Shown here: positions 35,746-44,873 of the stretch, one piece after another | How positions within the stretch are numbered: position 1 is the first letter of the stretch | How the letters are laid out: each line of letters starts with the position of its first letter | Assembly: GCA_905480145.1 (NCBI GenBank) | Contig: CAJQPA010000032.1 | Location: 1-45,827 of the forward strand | DNA from: an uncultured Flavobacteriales bacterium | Lineage (GTDB): Bacteria; Bacteroidota; Bacteroidia; Flavobacteriales_D; Crocinitomicaceae | Direction: 5' to 3' | Length of the DNA stretch: 45,827 nt | Notes under the pieces: model-generated | What the model was told of the DNA's origin: nothing | What the model saw: only the letters and a program-made list of their open reading frames with translations | Databases searched by the model: none | Position numbers and translations under genes: made by a program

Positions 35746-38700
35746 TCTGTTCCTGCTAATGGTGCTGAAGGAAGAGGGTTAATGGTAACAGTCTGTGTTC
35801 CTGTTGCCATGTTTGTACAATATAAATCTGTAACATTCGTAACAACATAAACACCAGCCGCATTTCCTAAATTAATAGGACTCGAAGAACCTGTCGCATT
35901 TTGAACAGTTCCATCCAATGTGTAGTCAACACTCCAGTCAGCTGTTCCAGTAACATCAACTAAGATGTCCGCTGCAATTTCACTTGGACAATATGTTCCT
36001 TCACCTATAACATTTGTAACTGTTGGTAAAGGATTTATTGTTACATCAAAGCTCAATTCATCTGAACATAATCCATTCTCATCATAAACCCAAACTGTTT
36101 GAGTCGCAGTGATTGGACCTGTTAAAACAGTTCCACCATTTAACTGAGAGTCATTATAGAAATTCTCGTTACCTGAAAGGCTAGTTCCCATAATTGCAGG
36201 AAGCGTGTAAGTTTCACATTCTAAAACATCCGCAATAGCATCCAAGACAGGTGTTAAATTGACTGTAATCACGAATGGCTCTTCAACCCAACATACACCG
36301 TTTATATCATAGGCATACATTGTAGTGGTTGACGTTATTGCATCTCCAACATTATACTGTGTTCCTGTTGCTCCTGCACCACTCCAATATGTCTCAAAAC
36401 CAGTTAAACCAGTTCCTATTATTACTTCAAGATTAAATAGATCACAAACTGTTGTGTCTGCAATTAAATCAAGAGTTGGTGCACCTGGGTTATTTAATAC
36501 TGTACCCACTGGTAAACCAACACATGTTGACTCAGTTGGCGTTATTGTAATTGTATATGTACCGTATCCTAAAGTTCCCAGGGTAATTTGACCACTTCCA
36601 TTAGCAACTTCTCCAGGCATGTTTACTGGCGTTCCATCGTCAATTACTACATCATATGCACCGCCTGCTAGAAGACCCTCAATTAATATACTTCCGTCTG
36701 TTGCATTACAAAGAGTAGGGTCAGTCGGTGTTAATGTATAAACTGGTGTTTCGTTAATCGTCACTGTGAAAGTCTCCTCATCAAAGCAATTTGGAATAGT
36801 TCCAGTTTCACCATAAATATATAATGTTGTTACTCCTAAAGCGGCAATTAAATCACCTGGATTGTATTGAGTTCCCAATCCATTTGGAGTATCATAATAT
36901 GCTTCATTACCTGTTAAGTTCCCATTGATAAATGGTAATGTGTATGTATCACATTCCACCTGGTTCGCTAAAGGCGTGATATCTGGTGTTTCATTTATGG
37001 TAACCGTAAATGTTTCTTCGTCTGAACAGTTTGTTGCAGTGCCTGTTTCATCATAGATATACAATGTTGTTACTCCCAGTGCTGTTATAAAATCACCAGC
37101 AGTGTATTGTGTCCCCCCTCCATTTACTGCATCATAATAAGCCTCTGTGCCTGTCAAGTTAGCACCTGTGATGACCGGTAAAGTATATGTATCACAAGCT
37201 ACTTGATTTGCTAATGGATCTACAACTGGTGTAAGGTTAATTGTTACGGTGAAAGTCTCTTCATCAAAACAATTTGGCAAAGTTCCTGTTTCATCAAAGA
37301 TATAGAAGGTATTTGCACCCGATGCTGTTATCGCATCACCTGAACTATACTGTGTTCCTCCTCCATTTACAGCATCATAATATGCCTCAGTACCCGTTAG
37401 GTTTGTCCCCGTGATTACTGGTAAAGTGTATGTATCACAAGCTACTTGATTTGCTAAAGGGGCTAAAGCCGGTGTAGGGTTAATTGTGATATCCAATATT
37501 TCTTCAGATGCACACGCTCCGTTCTCATCAAATGCATACAAAATAGTACTACTAGTAATTGGGGTCCCAACACTAAATAGAGCTCCTCCACCGGTAGGCC
37601 CTCCAGCTAAATCATAATATGCTGCAGAACCTGTCAATAATGAACCTGTAATTGGCGGAATAGCATACGTGTCGCATTCTACAACTACCGCATATGGATC
37701 AATTATAGGTGCTCCCGGATTAATTAATGTAGCATTAACAGGTAATCCAATGCATGTGGTTCCTGTTGGTGTAATTGTAATGGTATACGTTCCTGCAGCT
37801 AAACCAGATACTGTTATTTGTCCACTTCCATTTGCTAATTCTCCTGGTAAGTTCGTTGGAGTTCCATCATCATATGTTACATCATATGTTACTCCTATTC
37901 CTAAACCATCTATAAGAATACTTCCATCAGTTCCATTACATACTGTTGGATCTGCTGGCGTTAAAGTATAAACTGGTGTTTCAATTATGGTAACCGTAAA
38001 TGTTTCTTCGTCTGAACAGTTTGTTGCCGTGCCTGTTTCATCATAGATATACAATGTTGTTACTCCCAGTGCTGTTATAAAATCACCAGCAGTGTATTGT
38101 GTCCCCCCTCCATTTACTGCATCATAATAAGCCTCTGTACCTGTCAAGTTAGCACCTGTGATGACCGGTAAAGTATATGTATCACAAGCTACTTGATTTG
38201 CTAATGGATCTAGAACTGGTGTAAGGTTAATTGTTACGGTGAAAGTCTCTTCATCAAAACAATTTGGCAAAGTTCCTGTTTCATCATAGATATACAAAGT
38301 TGTTGCTCCAGCTGCTGTTATAGCATCTCCAGAATTGTATTGTGTGCCTCCTCCATTCACAGCATCATAATATGCCTGAGTACCCGTTAGGTTTGTCCCC
38401 GTAATCACTGGCAAAGTATAAGTGTCACAAGCTACTTGATTTGCTAATGGAGTAACATCTGGTGATAAGTTGATTGTTACCGTGAATGTTTCTTCATCAA
38501 AACAATTCGGTGACGTATTCGTTTCATCATACATATACAATGTAGTTGTTCCGGGGGCAGTTATTGTTCCCCCAACACTGATTTGTGTTCCACCTCCTAA
38601 AGGACCACCTGGTAAATCATAATAAGCCTCATTTCCAGTTAAGTTTGTTCCACCTATAGCTATCAACTCATAAGAGTCACATTCTATTTGATTAGCCAAA

Positions 38701-41700
38701 AGCGCAACATCTGGTGTGATATTTACTGTGATGTTAAGGATTTCTTCATTTGAACATGAACCGTTTTCATCATAAGCGTAGAGTATAGTGCTTGTCGTTA
38801 TAACATCACCCTCATTTACAATAGTTCCACCACCACCTGGTCCTCCAGTTGCATCATAATATTCTTGATTCCCTGATAAAGTCGTCCCAGTTATTGCTGG
38901 AACGATATAACTATCACAAACTGTAGGTAAACCATAAGGATTAATAGTGGGTGCACCAGGATTAATTAAAGAGGTTACAATTGGTAACCCGACACATGTA
39001 GTAGAGTTAGAGGCAATAGTCACAGTATATGTTCCGGCGCCTAATGCAGGAATTGTAATTTCACCGCTACCATTTGCAACTTCAGCTGAAAGAACCAATG
39101 GCGTTCCACTATCATATGTAACATCATAACTGGATCCAGGCACTAGTCCTTCAATCAATATACTTCCATTAACTGCATTACATGTATTTGGATCAGTTGG
39201 TGTTAAAGTATAGGTGGGTAAGGCTTCAACAGTAACTGTTTCAGTTACTGTACAACCGTTAATGTCAGTATAAGTAATGTCTGTTGGTCCCGCTGAAACT
39301 GCATTTACAAGTCCTGTACTATTAACTGAAGCTACTCCAGGGTTTGAAGACATCCATGGCGCCGTTCCATCTGGTGTTCCTGATCCAGTAAGCTGAGTCG
39401 ATAAACCAACACAAACGTTTAAAGTTCCGCCAATCGTTGGTAATACATTAAAAGTTACTGTTTCGCTTATAAGACAACCGTTTATGTCTGTATATTCTAG
39501 TATTACTGTTCCTGCAGCTGTACCGGTTACAGTTACAACGTTAGTTCCTTCATTGGACAATGTTCCAGTTCCAGTTCCTCCTGTAATTATCCAAGCTGTG
39601 CCTGCCGCTGGTGTGCCTGAAGCTGTTAAATCTAGCGTTCCATTTACACATGCACTTAAAGTACCTGTGATGGTTGGGGTTGGGTTAAATGTCACTGTTT
39701 CAATTGCAACACAGCCACTTAAATCTGTATATTCAAGAATAATAGTTCCTGCAACTGTGCCATTGACAGTTACAATATTATTTCCGGCATTGGTCAATGT
39801 TGCGGTACCCGTCCCTCCCGTAATTGACCACGCTGGTGCGGCAGCTGGTGTGCCTGAACCTGTTAAATCTAGCGTTCCGTTTACACATGTACTCAAGGTA
39901 CCCGTAATAGTTGGTAAAGGATTAAATGTCACGGTTTCAGTTGCAATACAGCCACTTACGTCCGTATATTCAAGAATAATAGTTCCTGCAACTGTACCAT
40001 TAACAGATACAATATTATTTCCGGCATTGGTCAATGTTGCAGTTCCAGTTCCTCCCGTAATTGCCCAAGCTGGTGTGGCAGCTGGAGTGCCTGAACCTGT
40101 TAAATCTAATGTTCCGTTCGTACATGTAATCAAGGTTCCAGTAATCGTTGGTAATGGATTAAATGTCACGGTTTCAGTTGCAACGCATCCGTTTACATCT
40201 GTATATTCAAGAATAATAGTTCCGGCAACTGTGCCATTAACAGTTACAACGTTAGTTCCAGCATTGGTCAATGTTGCAGTGCCTGTTCCTCCTGTGATTA
40301 CCCAAGCTGTGCCTGCTGATGGGGTACCTGATCCTGATAAGTCTAAACTTCCATTCACACATGCAATCAAGGTTCCAGTAATCGTTGGTAAAGGGTTAAA
40401 TGTCACTGTTTCAGTTGCAACACACCCATTTACATCTGTATATTCAAGAATGATGGTTCCTGCTCCCGTGCCGTTAACAGTTACAGTATTCGTTCCTTCA
40501 TTCGTTAGAGTTGCAGTCCCAGTCCCTCCCGTAATTGACCATGCTGGAATAATTCCTGGCGTACCTGATCCTGTTAAATCTGCACTTCCATTCACACATG
40601 CAATTAGGGTACCAGTGATTGTTGGTAATGGATTAATATTAACAACGGACGTACCAGTTAAAACTGCTATACAATTTCCATCATCTACAGATTCTAATGT
40701 TAACGTTTGAGTTGTTGTAGCTCCTGACACAGTAACGGTAGCATTCCCTCCTGTCAAGGTAACAATTGTACTTGCTCCTCCATTGATATTATAAGTTACG
40801 TCATCATTATTATCTCCATTTATCGTAAATATAGCATCCTCATTTATACAAATCGGACCGTTGTTTGATAATGTAGGAGTTGTTGGTGGAGCAACTAGAG
40901 TGATCGTTATTTGACTAGAAGTTGAACCACAAGAATTTGTTATTGTCCATTCAAATATATTATCGCCAAGAGTTAAACCAGAAACGTCTGTTCCTGGGTC
41001 AGTAGCATCATCAAATGCCCCAGACCCACTAATCACAGTCCATATACCTGTTTCTCCTAGATTTAATGCTGGTCCTGTTAGCGTATATGGATCGGCACAA
41101 ATTTGATCATTGGTAAGGGAGAATGCCGCAGGGACATCAATAATGCCAATACAAACTTGATCTGTAGCTGTACAACCAATATCATCTGTTACAGTTACAT
41201 CCAAACATTCATTAGAAGGAGCTGTCAAGCCACTAGAAAAGAAAGTAGGAGATTGAATCGTTCCATCATCAAGATCACCGCTTGGGCTCCAGCTGTAGCT
41301 ATAAGCATCGTTAGCAACCGGAGTGTCAAAGGTAATGTCCCATGAATCAAACTCTCCTGAAGGTCCTCCTGTACAATCAAATACAGTCATCGTCCAAGTC
41401 CCATTGGTTTGAGCACCATCCAAATCACTCATGCTTCCTCCTCCCAAGGGAACCCAGTCACCTGTATATGGAGCTCCGCCTGTCATTGCTGCGCCATCAA
41501 AACTAAAGCAAGTTGATATAAAATTATTCCCTGATAAGCCATTATTAGGTGCAGGAACAAGTGTTAAGCAAGGGCTTCCTCCTGGAGCACATACGATAAT
41601 TTGAATATCATCGGTGTTGTTTAAATCGACATCAACACAGATTGTTACAGTAGTCGTTCCAACTAAAGGGTCAATAACACCACCAACGGGTATACTTATT

Positions 41701-43751
41701 GATGACCCTGTGCTGCAATCATTGTTCGGAATTGCTTGCTCAATCAACCCAGAACTAAAAGATGCTGTGACAATTGTTGGCGGCGTAGGAGTACCTCCTG
41801 AAGCTTCTGCATTTAATATTGTAAGAAGACCGAGGCACAACTCTGCATCTTGAGCACTCGCAACAACTGTTGGTGCCGGCGTGATAGTTATAATTACGTT
41901 ATCGCTAACAGGTGTGCATGCACCAGATCCACATGGCACTAATTCGAATTCATAGTCGCCTGGCCCTGCAGTAGGCGTAAATGTTGGATTTAAAACTGTA
42001 TTATCCGACCATGTCCCTGTTCCTGATATAATATTCCAAGATTGAGTTCCACAAGCAGCAGGGTTTAATATAGACCCTGTTAATGAAAAATCAGCTTCGC
42101 AAATAGTAACATCTGTCCCCGCATTAGCAACAGGTGCGGGTGTAACTATAACCGTAACAGACCCTTCAAGACTCACACAGCCCGTTACTGCATCTGTAGA
42201 AGTTAGATAATATGTTGTAGTGACTGATGGCGAAACTACCAAAGCATCTGTTGTTCCTATACTTGCCCCTCCAGGTCCATCTAACCATGTATAAGTTCCT
42301 GAACCATCTCCACCAGAAGCAGTTAAGGTAGAGCTAATACCTGGGCAAATACTTGCCGGACTCGCAACCGCAGTTGGTGTCGCTGGAAGTGGGTCAATTG
42401 TTACTACGACAATGTCAGTATTAACACAACCGCTTAATGTCGCCGTTACTTCATATGTTGCAGATCCTGTTCCGCCTAAATTTACGCCAACCGTTGGGTT
42501 AGCTACATTCGAAGGTCCTGAAATTGTTATATCTCCATTCGCTACTGTTTCTGACCATGAATATGTTGCTCCTGCTGGAGCGGTTGGTGCACCGCCAATT
42601 GATCCCGTTGTACCTTCACATAAGAAAACATCTGCACCGGCATCGACAGATAGGACACCTACGGTTATAATAACTTCATCCGTAAATATACAGGCTCCAT
42701 TTGTTACGGTAACAGTGTAGGTTCCACTTCCGCTCGCTCCGGCATCTATATCTATCGTTGGATTAGCAACCGTTGAAGAACCTGAAATTGCCATTCCTGT
42801 ATTATTGCCTGTTTCAGCCCAAGAATAGGTCGAACCATTAGGTCCTGTTGGGCTTCCTCCGATTGTTATCGAACTCCCTTGGCATGCGGTAATATCTGGC
42901 CCAGCGTCTGGGACAAATAATGGTGTGACATCCACTAGTACGTCAACCGTGGCACAACATGAGCTTCCTACACCATCATTACAGGCTGTAAGAGTATATG
43001 TAGTTGTTGAGGTTGGTGACGCGGTTGGATCCTCACAAGTTGTACAACTCAATGCAGTAGTTGGAGACCAAGAATAAACGGTACTTCCAAAAACAATACC
43101 TCCCGAAACGGTTGCATCAATAGCTGATGATTCACCCTCACATATCGCTGGAGCTGTTGCTGTCATAACGGTTGGTGGTGTACAGTTAATTGGACAGGGA
43201 ATTTCTATGGTCAAATCACTACATGTCGCTCCTCCATAACCGTCAATCATGATAAATGCACATTCGCCATCAGGAACATCAACATTAAAACTAAATCCGT
43301 TTCCATTTCCTCCCGGGTTACTTCCATATTCAGCAAACTCAGAATTTGAACAATCAATTACGTCGGTGCCTCCCGATGGCCCAACAAATATAGCTCCCTG
43401 TACATTACAATTGCCGTTTACTTCAGCTACTATAACATCAATATTAACAGTCGCTCCTGAAGTATTACAGTACTCATACCATACCGTATTTTCAACAGAA
43501 TATGAAACGTCCTGATCACCGTCGCCATCAAGATCTGACCCTGAATAACAGCATTGCCCACAAGAACCAGCCGCAGTCGTTGGGTTAACGCCCGTAAAGC
43601 CATTTGTTCCTAATGAAAATGCGTCGATATTACCACAGGTTAAGTTGGTTCCGTTTGGAGTTCCTCCTCCTCCTCCAGCAGTTGAATAATTAGTGCTAAA
43701 ACCAATCAACATTGCAGAAGCAACGATAAATAATAATTTAGATAATTTCAT
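35241..43751 (-). CDS. Giant T9SS type B repeat surface protein
   Basis: I choose ATG 43751 ('MKLSKLLFIVASAMLIGF', a signal peptide), giving 2836 residues; a longer frame from 43787 overlaps the preceding small gene. Order: a Cys-rich N-terminal domain ('GQCCYSGSDLDGDGDQDVSY'), Ig/PKD-like repeats with 'ISGSSTVANPTIDIDAG', a P-domain-like segment (~675-805, 'TNGTWTMTVFDC'), five 79-residue repeats, several 81-residue repeats ('CDTYTLPVITG', 'DEETFTVTI') and the CHU_C type B sorting domain ('FTPDGDGVNDDWEILDID', 'YVYNRWGNLLF'). Such proteins are secreted by T9SS and usually act as adhesins or gliding-related surface filaments; no enzyme domain is seen. The C-terminal ~165 residues are almost the same as those of the next giant gene. 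It follows the 105-residue secreted protein gene by seven bases, so it is likely in its operon. Confidence 0.88.
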   Translation of the reverse strand: MKLSKLLFIVASAMLIGFSTNYSTAGGGGGTPNGTNLTCGNIDAFSLGTNGFTGVNPTTAAGSCGQCCYSGSDLDGDGDQDVSYSVENTVWYEYCNTSGATVNIDVIVAEVNGNCNVQGAIFVGPSGGTDVIDCSNSEFAEYGSNPGGNGNGFSFNVDVPDGECAFIMIDGYGGATCSDLTIEIPCPINCTPPTVMTATAPAICEGESSAIDATVSGGIVFGSTVYSWSPTTALSCTTCEDPTASPTSTTTYTLTACNDGVGSSCCATVDVLVDVTPLFVPDAGPDITACQGSSITIGGSPTGPNGSTYSWAETGNNTGMAISGSSTVANPTIDIDAGASGSGTYTVTVTNGACIFTDEVIITVGVLSVDAGADVFLCEGTTGSIGGAPTAPAGATYSWSETVANGDITISGPSNVANPTVGVNLGGTGSATYEVTATLSGCVNTDIVVVTIDPLPATPTAVASPASICPGISSTLTASGGDGSGTYTWLDGPGGASIGTTDALVVSPSVTTTYYLTSTDAVTGCVSLEGSVTVIVTPAPVANAGTDVTICEADFSLTGSILNPAACGTQSWNIISGTGTWSDNTVLNPTFTPTAGPGDYEFELVPCGSGACTPVSDNVIITITPAPTVVASAQDAELCLGLLTILNAEASGGTPTPPTIVTASFSSGLIEQAIPNNDCSTGSSISIPVGGVIDPLVGTTTVTICVDVDLNNTDDIQIIVCAPGGSPCLTLVPAPNNGLSGNNFISTCFSFDGAAMTGGAPYTGDWVPLGGGSMSDLDGAQTNGTWTMTVFDCTGGPSGEFDSWDITFDTPVANDAYSYSWSPSGDLDDGTIQSPTFFSSGLTAPSNECLDVTVTDDIGCTATDQVCIGIIDVPAAFSLTNDQICADPYTLTGPALNLGETGIWTVISGSGAFDDATDPGTDVSGLTLGDNIFEWTITNSCGSTSSQITITLVAPPTTPTLSNNGPICINEDAIFTINGDNNDDVTYNINGGASTIVTLTGGNATVTVSGATTTQTLTLESVDDGNCIAVLTGTSVVNINPLPTITGTLIACVNGSADLTGSGTPGIIPAWSITGGTGTATLTNEGTNTVTVNGTGAGTIILEYTDVNGCVATETVTFNPLPTITGTLIACVNGSLDLSGSGTPSAGTAWVITGGTGTATLTNAGTNVVTVNGTVAGTIILEYTDVNGCVATETVTFNPLPTITGTLITCTNGTLDLTGSGTPAATPAWAITGGTGTATLTNAGNNIVSVNGTVAGTIILEYTDVSGCIATETVTFNPLPTITGTLSTCVNGTLDLTGSGTPAAAPAWSITGGTGTATLTNAGNNIVTVNGTVAGTIILEYTDLSGCVAIETVTFNPTPTITGTLSACVNGTLDLTASGTPAAGTAWIITGGTGTGTLSNEGTNVVTVTGTAAGTVILEYTDINGCLISETVTFNVLPTIGGTLNVCVGLSTQLTGSGTPDGTAPWMSSNPGVASVNSTGLVNAVSAGPTDITYTDINGCTVTETVTVEALPTYTLTPTDPNTCNAVNGSILIEGLVPGSSYDVTYDSGTPLVLSAEVANGSGEITIPALGAGTYTVTIASNSTTCVGLPIVTSLINPGAPTINPYGLPTVCDSYIVPAITGTTLSGNQEYYDATGGPGGGGTIVNEGDVITTSTILYAYDENGSCSNEEILNITVNITPDVALLANQIECDSYELIAIGGTNLTGNEAYYDLPGGPLGGGTQISVGGTITAPGTTTLYMYDETNTSPNCFDEETFTVTINLSPDVTPLANQVACDTYTLPVITGTNLTGTQAYYDAVNGGGTQYNSGDAITAAGATTLYIYDETGTLPNCFDEETFTVTINLTPVLDPLANQVACDTYTLPVITGANLTGTEAYYDAVNGGGTQYTAGDFITALGVTTLYIYDETGTATNCSDEETFTVTIIETPVYTLTPADPTVCNGTDGSILIDGLGIGVTYDVTYDDGTPTNLPGELANGSGQITVSGLAAGTYTITITPTGTTCIGLPVNATLINPGAPIIDPYAVVVECDTYAIPPITGSLLTGSAAYYDLAGGPTGGGALFSVGTPITSSTILYAFDENGACASEEILDITINPTPALAPLANQVACDTYTLPVITGTNLTGTEAYYDAVNGGGTQYSSGDAITASGANTFYIFDETGTLPNCFDEETFTVTINLTPVVDPLANQVACDTYTLPVITGANLTGTEAYYDAVNGGGTQYTAGDFITALGVTTLYIYDETGTATNCSDEETFTVTINETPDITPLANQVECDTYTLPFINGNLTGNEAYYDTPNGLGTQYNPGDLIAALGVTTLYIYGETGTIPNCFDEETFTVTINETPVYTLTPTDPTLCNATDGSILIEGLLAGGAYDVVIDDGTPVNMPGEVANGSGQITLGTLGYGTYTITITPTESTCVGLPVGTVLNNPGAPTLDLIADTTVCDLFNLEVIIGTGLTGFETYWSGAGATGTQYNVGDAITSTTTMYAYDINGVCWVEEPFVITVNLTPVLDAIADVLECETYTLPAIMGTSLSGNENFYNDSQLNGGTVLTGPITATQTVWVYDENGLCSDELSFDVTINPLPTVTNVIGEGTYCPSEIAADILVDVTGTADWSVDYTLDGTVQNATGSSSPINLGNAAGVYVVTNVTDLYCTNMATGTQTVTINPLPSAPLAGTDSEYCSTVPFADMTASGGVGTMTWYSDAALTSVISTGPTLTPNNTEGTTTYYVTETLNGCEGPESEVIITVNFCTITVPTAFTPDGDGVNDDWEILDIDQTYPNNMVYVYNRWGNLLFTSVQGDYDNNRWDGTYNGDDLPVGSYYFIIEYNDEVTEPSNGVVSIILNK
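36995..37296 (-). repeat. Near-identical 302-bp internal repeat, copy 1
   Basis: This stretch matches 37985-38286 with three mismatches (at 37038, 37149 and 37222) and no gap; the offset is 990 bases, which keeps the reading frame. It encodes one 81-residue 'CDTYTLPVITG' unit and part of the next. The neighbouring sequence continues to align at the same offset but with more changes. Confidence 0.9.
37985..38286 (-). repeat. Near-identical 302-bp internal repeat, copy 2
   Basis: This is the partner of the copy at 36995-37296. The unit anchor 'acttgatttgctaa' occurs at 37201 and 37444 and again at 38191 and 38434, so 243-base units lie within a larger block that recurs 990 bases away. The high identity points to a recent duplication or gene conversion. 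Confidence 0.9.
39460..40640 (-). repeat. Five tandem 237-bp coding repeats in the giant protein gene
   Basis: Anchors near 'gttcc[ga]ttyacacatg' (the Cys-Val-Asn-Gly block) lie at 39637, 39874, 40111, 40348 and 40585, always 237 bases apart. Each unit encodes 79 residues with 'PLPTITGTL', 'CVNG', 'ITGGTGTATLTN', 'AGTIILEYTD' and 'TETVTFN'. The array is in frame and likely folds as a string of bacterial Ig-like domains. Array ends are approximate. Confidence 0.85.
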
Positions 43752-43758
43752 GCTATAA

Positions 43759-44076
43759 TTATTTAGTAATGGAAAGGTAAATATCAATAACCTCCTTTAA
43801 CCCTAAAGGCTTATTATAATAGTCTTTTTCTTCTCCTGAAATACAGGCAGTAATTATGTCCTTTCTAATATCTGGATTGAAAAATGATTCTATTGCTTGC
43901 AGTTGAGAATCAACCTCAACATCACAACCGTAATTATCAGCCGTAAAAATAATTCCTCTATTGTCTTTTTCTGAAAGGCTAAATTTTTCTATGACTTCGA
44001 GTTGATTACTTGTCCATTCTTGAGCAAATGAATTAATACTAAACAGCGCAAATATGGCTAAAAAAATAGTTTTCAT
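43759..44076 (-). CDS. Small exported protein of unknown function
   Basis: The 105-residue product begins with a clear signal peptide (MKTIFLAIFALFSINSFAQ). The mature part is ~86 residues, acidic, mostly helical, with two Cys ('NYGCDVEVD' and 'ITACISGEEK') that could form a disulfide. I recognise no family. It has a good promoter upstream (44105-44137), and its stop is seven bases before the start of the giant surface protein gene, so the two are probably one transcript. It could be an accessory protein for the giant protein, but that is only suggested by position. Confidence 0.75.
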   Translation of the reverse strand: MKTIFLAIFALFSINSFAQEWTSNQLEVIEKFSLSEKDNRGIIFTADNYGCDVEVDSQLQAIESFFNPDIRKDIITACISGEEKDYYNKPLGLKEVIDIYLSITK

Positions 44077-44104
44077 ATAATATAGTGTGTAAGGTTTTCA
44101 GGTA

Positions 44105-44137
44105 CAAACATAATAAATCCCTATCGCAATAAGCAAT
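44105..44137 (-). promoter_or_regulatory. Candidate Bacteroidota promoter for the small/giant surface operon
   Basis: On the minus strand TATGTTTG (44112-44105) fits TAnnTTTG at every fixed position, and ATTG (44137-44134) lies 21 bases upstream as a -33-like element. The start of transcription would be near 44098 and the leader about 22 bases before the ATG at 44076. Confidence 0.5.
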
Positions 44138-44234
44138 TAATATCCCACAGTTGACCAAACTATGTCTATGGATGAATAAAAGTGTGTTATCTCTGGACGA
44201 GAATATTCTTTTCTTGAATTTGGGTTTGAAGCCC

Positions 44235-44258
44235 AAGAAGAAGAAGAAGAAGAAGAAG
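44235..44258 (+). repeat. (AAG)8 microsatellite in the gap between the two giant-gene units
   Basis: Eight perfect AAG triplets stand in the 292-base gap 44077-44368. On the plus strand they fall within a short reading frame 44172-44270 (ATG to TAA, 32 residues, ending in a run of eight Lys then LVK). No other gene is seen in this gap, and a real small protein is not supported by more than the open frame. The tract lies ~110 bases after the stop (in the minus direction) of the right-hand giant gene and upstream of the promoter at 44105-44137. Confidence 0.8.
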
Positions 44259-44368
44259 CTTGTTAAATAATCAACATATAGTGGCGTTTTTCTAATGAGC
44301 CTATTCTAAATAAAGTACCATTGTCAACCTTTATAGAAAAGGTCTAATTATAATCAATATTAAATATC

Positions 44369-44873
44369 TTATTTGTTTAAAATAATAGATACCACTCCAT
44401 TTGAAGGCTCTGTTACTTGATCGTTATACTCAATAATAAAGTAGTAGGAACCGACTGGAAGTGCATTTCCGTTGTATGTTCCATCCCATCTATTGTTGTC
44501 GTAATCTCCCTGAACGGACGTGAATAATAAATTACCCCATCTATTGTAAACATAAACCATGTTATCTGGATATGTCTGATCGATGTCTAAAATCTCCCAG
44601 TCATCATTCACACCATCCCCATCTGGCGTAAAGGCCGTTGGAACAGTTATCTCACAGAAGTTTACCGTAATGACCACTTGGCTCTCTGGGCCTTCACACC
44701 CATTCAATGTTTCTGTTACATAATAAGTCGTTGTGCCTTCCATGTTGTTTGGGGCTAAAGTAGGACCTGTTGAAATAACCGATGTTAAACCAGCATCTGA
44801 ATACCAAGTCATCGTTCCTGCTCCACCTGAAGCAGTCATGTCAGCAAAAGGCACTGTAGAACAGTATTCTGAA
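44369..44873 (-). repeat. C-terminal repeat copy 2 (shared with 35241-35745)
   Basis: This is the partner of the copy at 35241-35745 at a constant offset of 9128 bases. Differences are mostly third-base changes, so the encoded sorting domains are almost the same. The similarity stops exactly at the TTA of the stop codon on the downstream side and fades toward the repeat region on the other. Confidence 0.85.

Noticed and set aside
39484..40710. A 408-codon open frame on the plus strand across the 237-bp repeats
   Set aside because: It is antisense to the repeat array of the giant protein. Its own repeated Val/Pro-rich product mirrors the 79-residue periodicity and has no start signals or family features, so it is a shadow frame kept open by the low stop-codon density of the repeats.
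44039..44236. A 65-codon minus-strand frame overlapping the small exported protein gene
   Set aside because: It overlaps the well supported signal-peptide gene in another frame and has no recognisable features.
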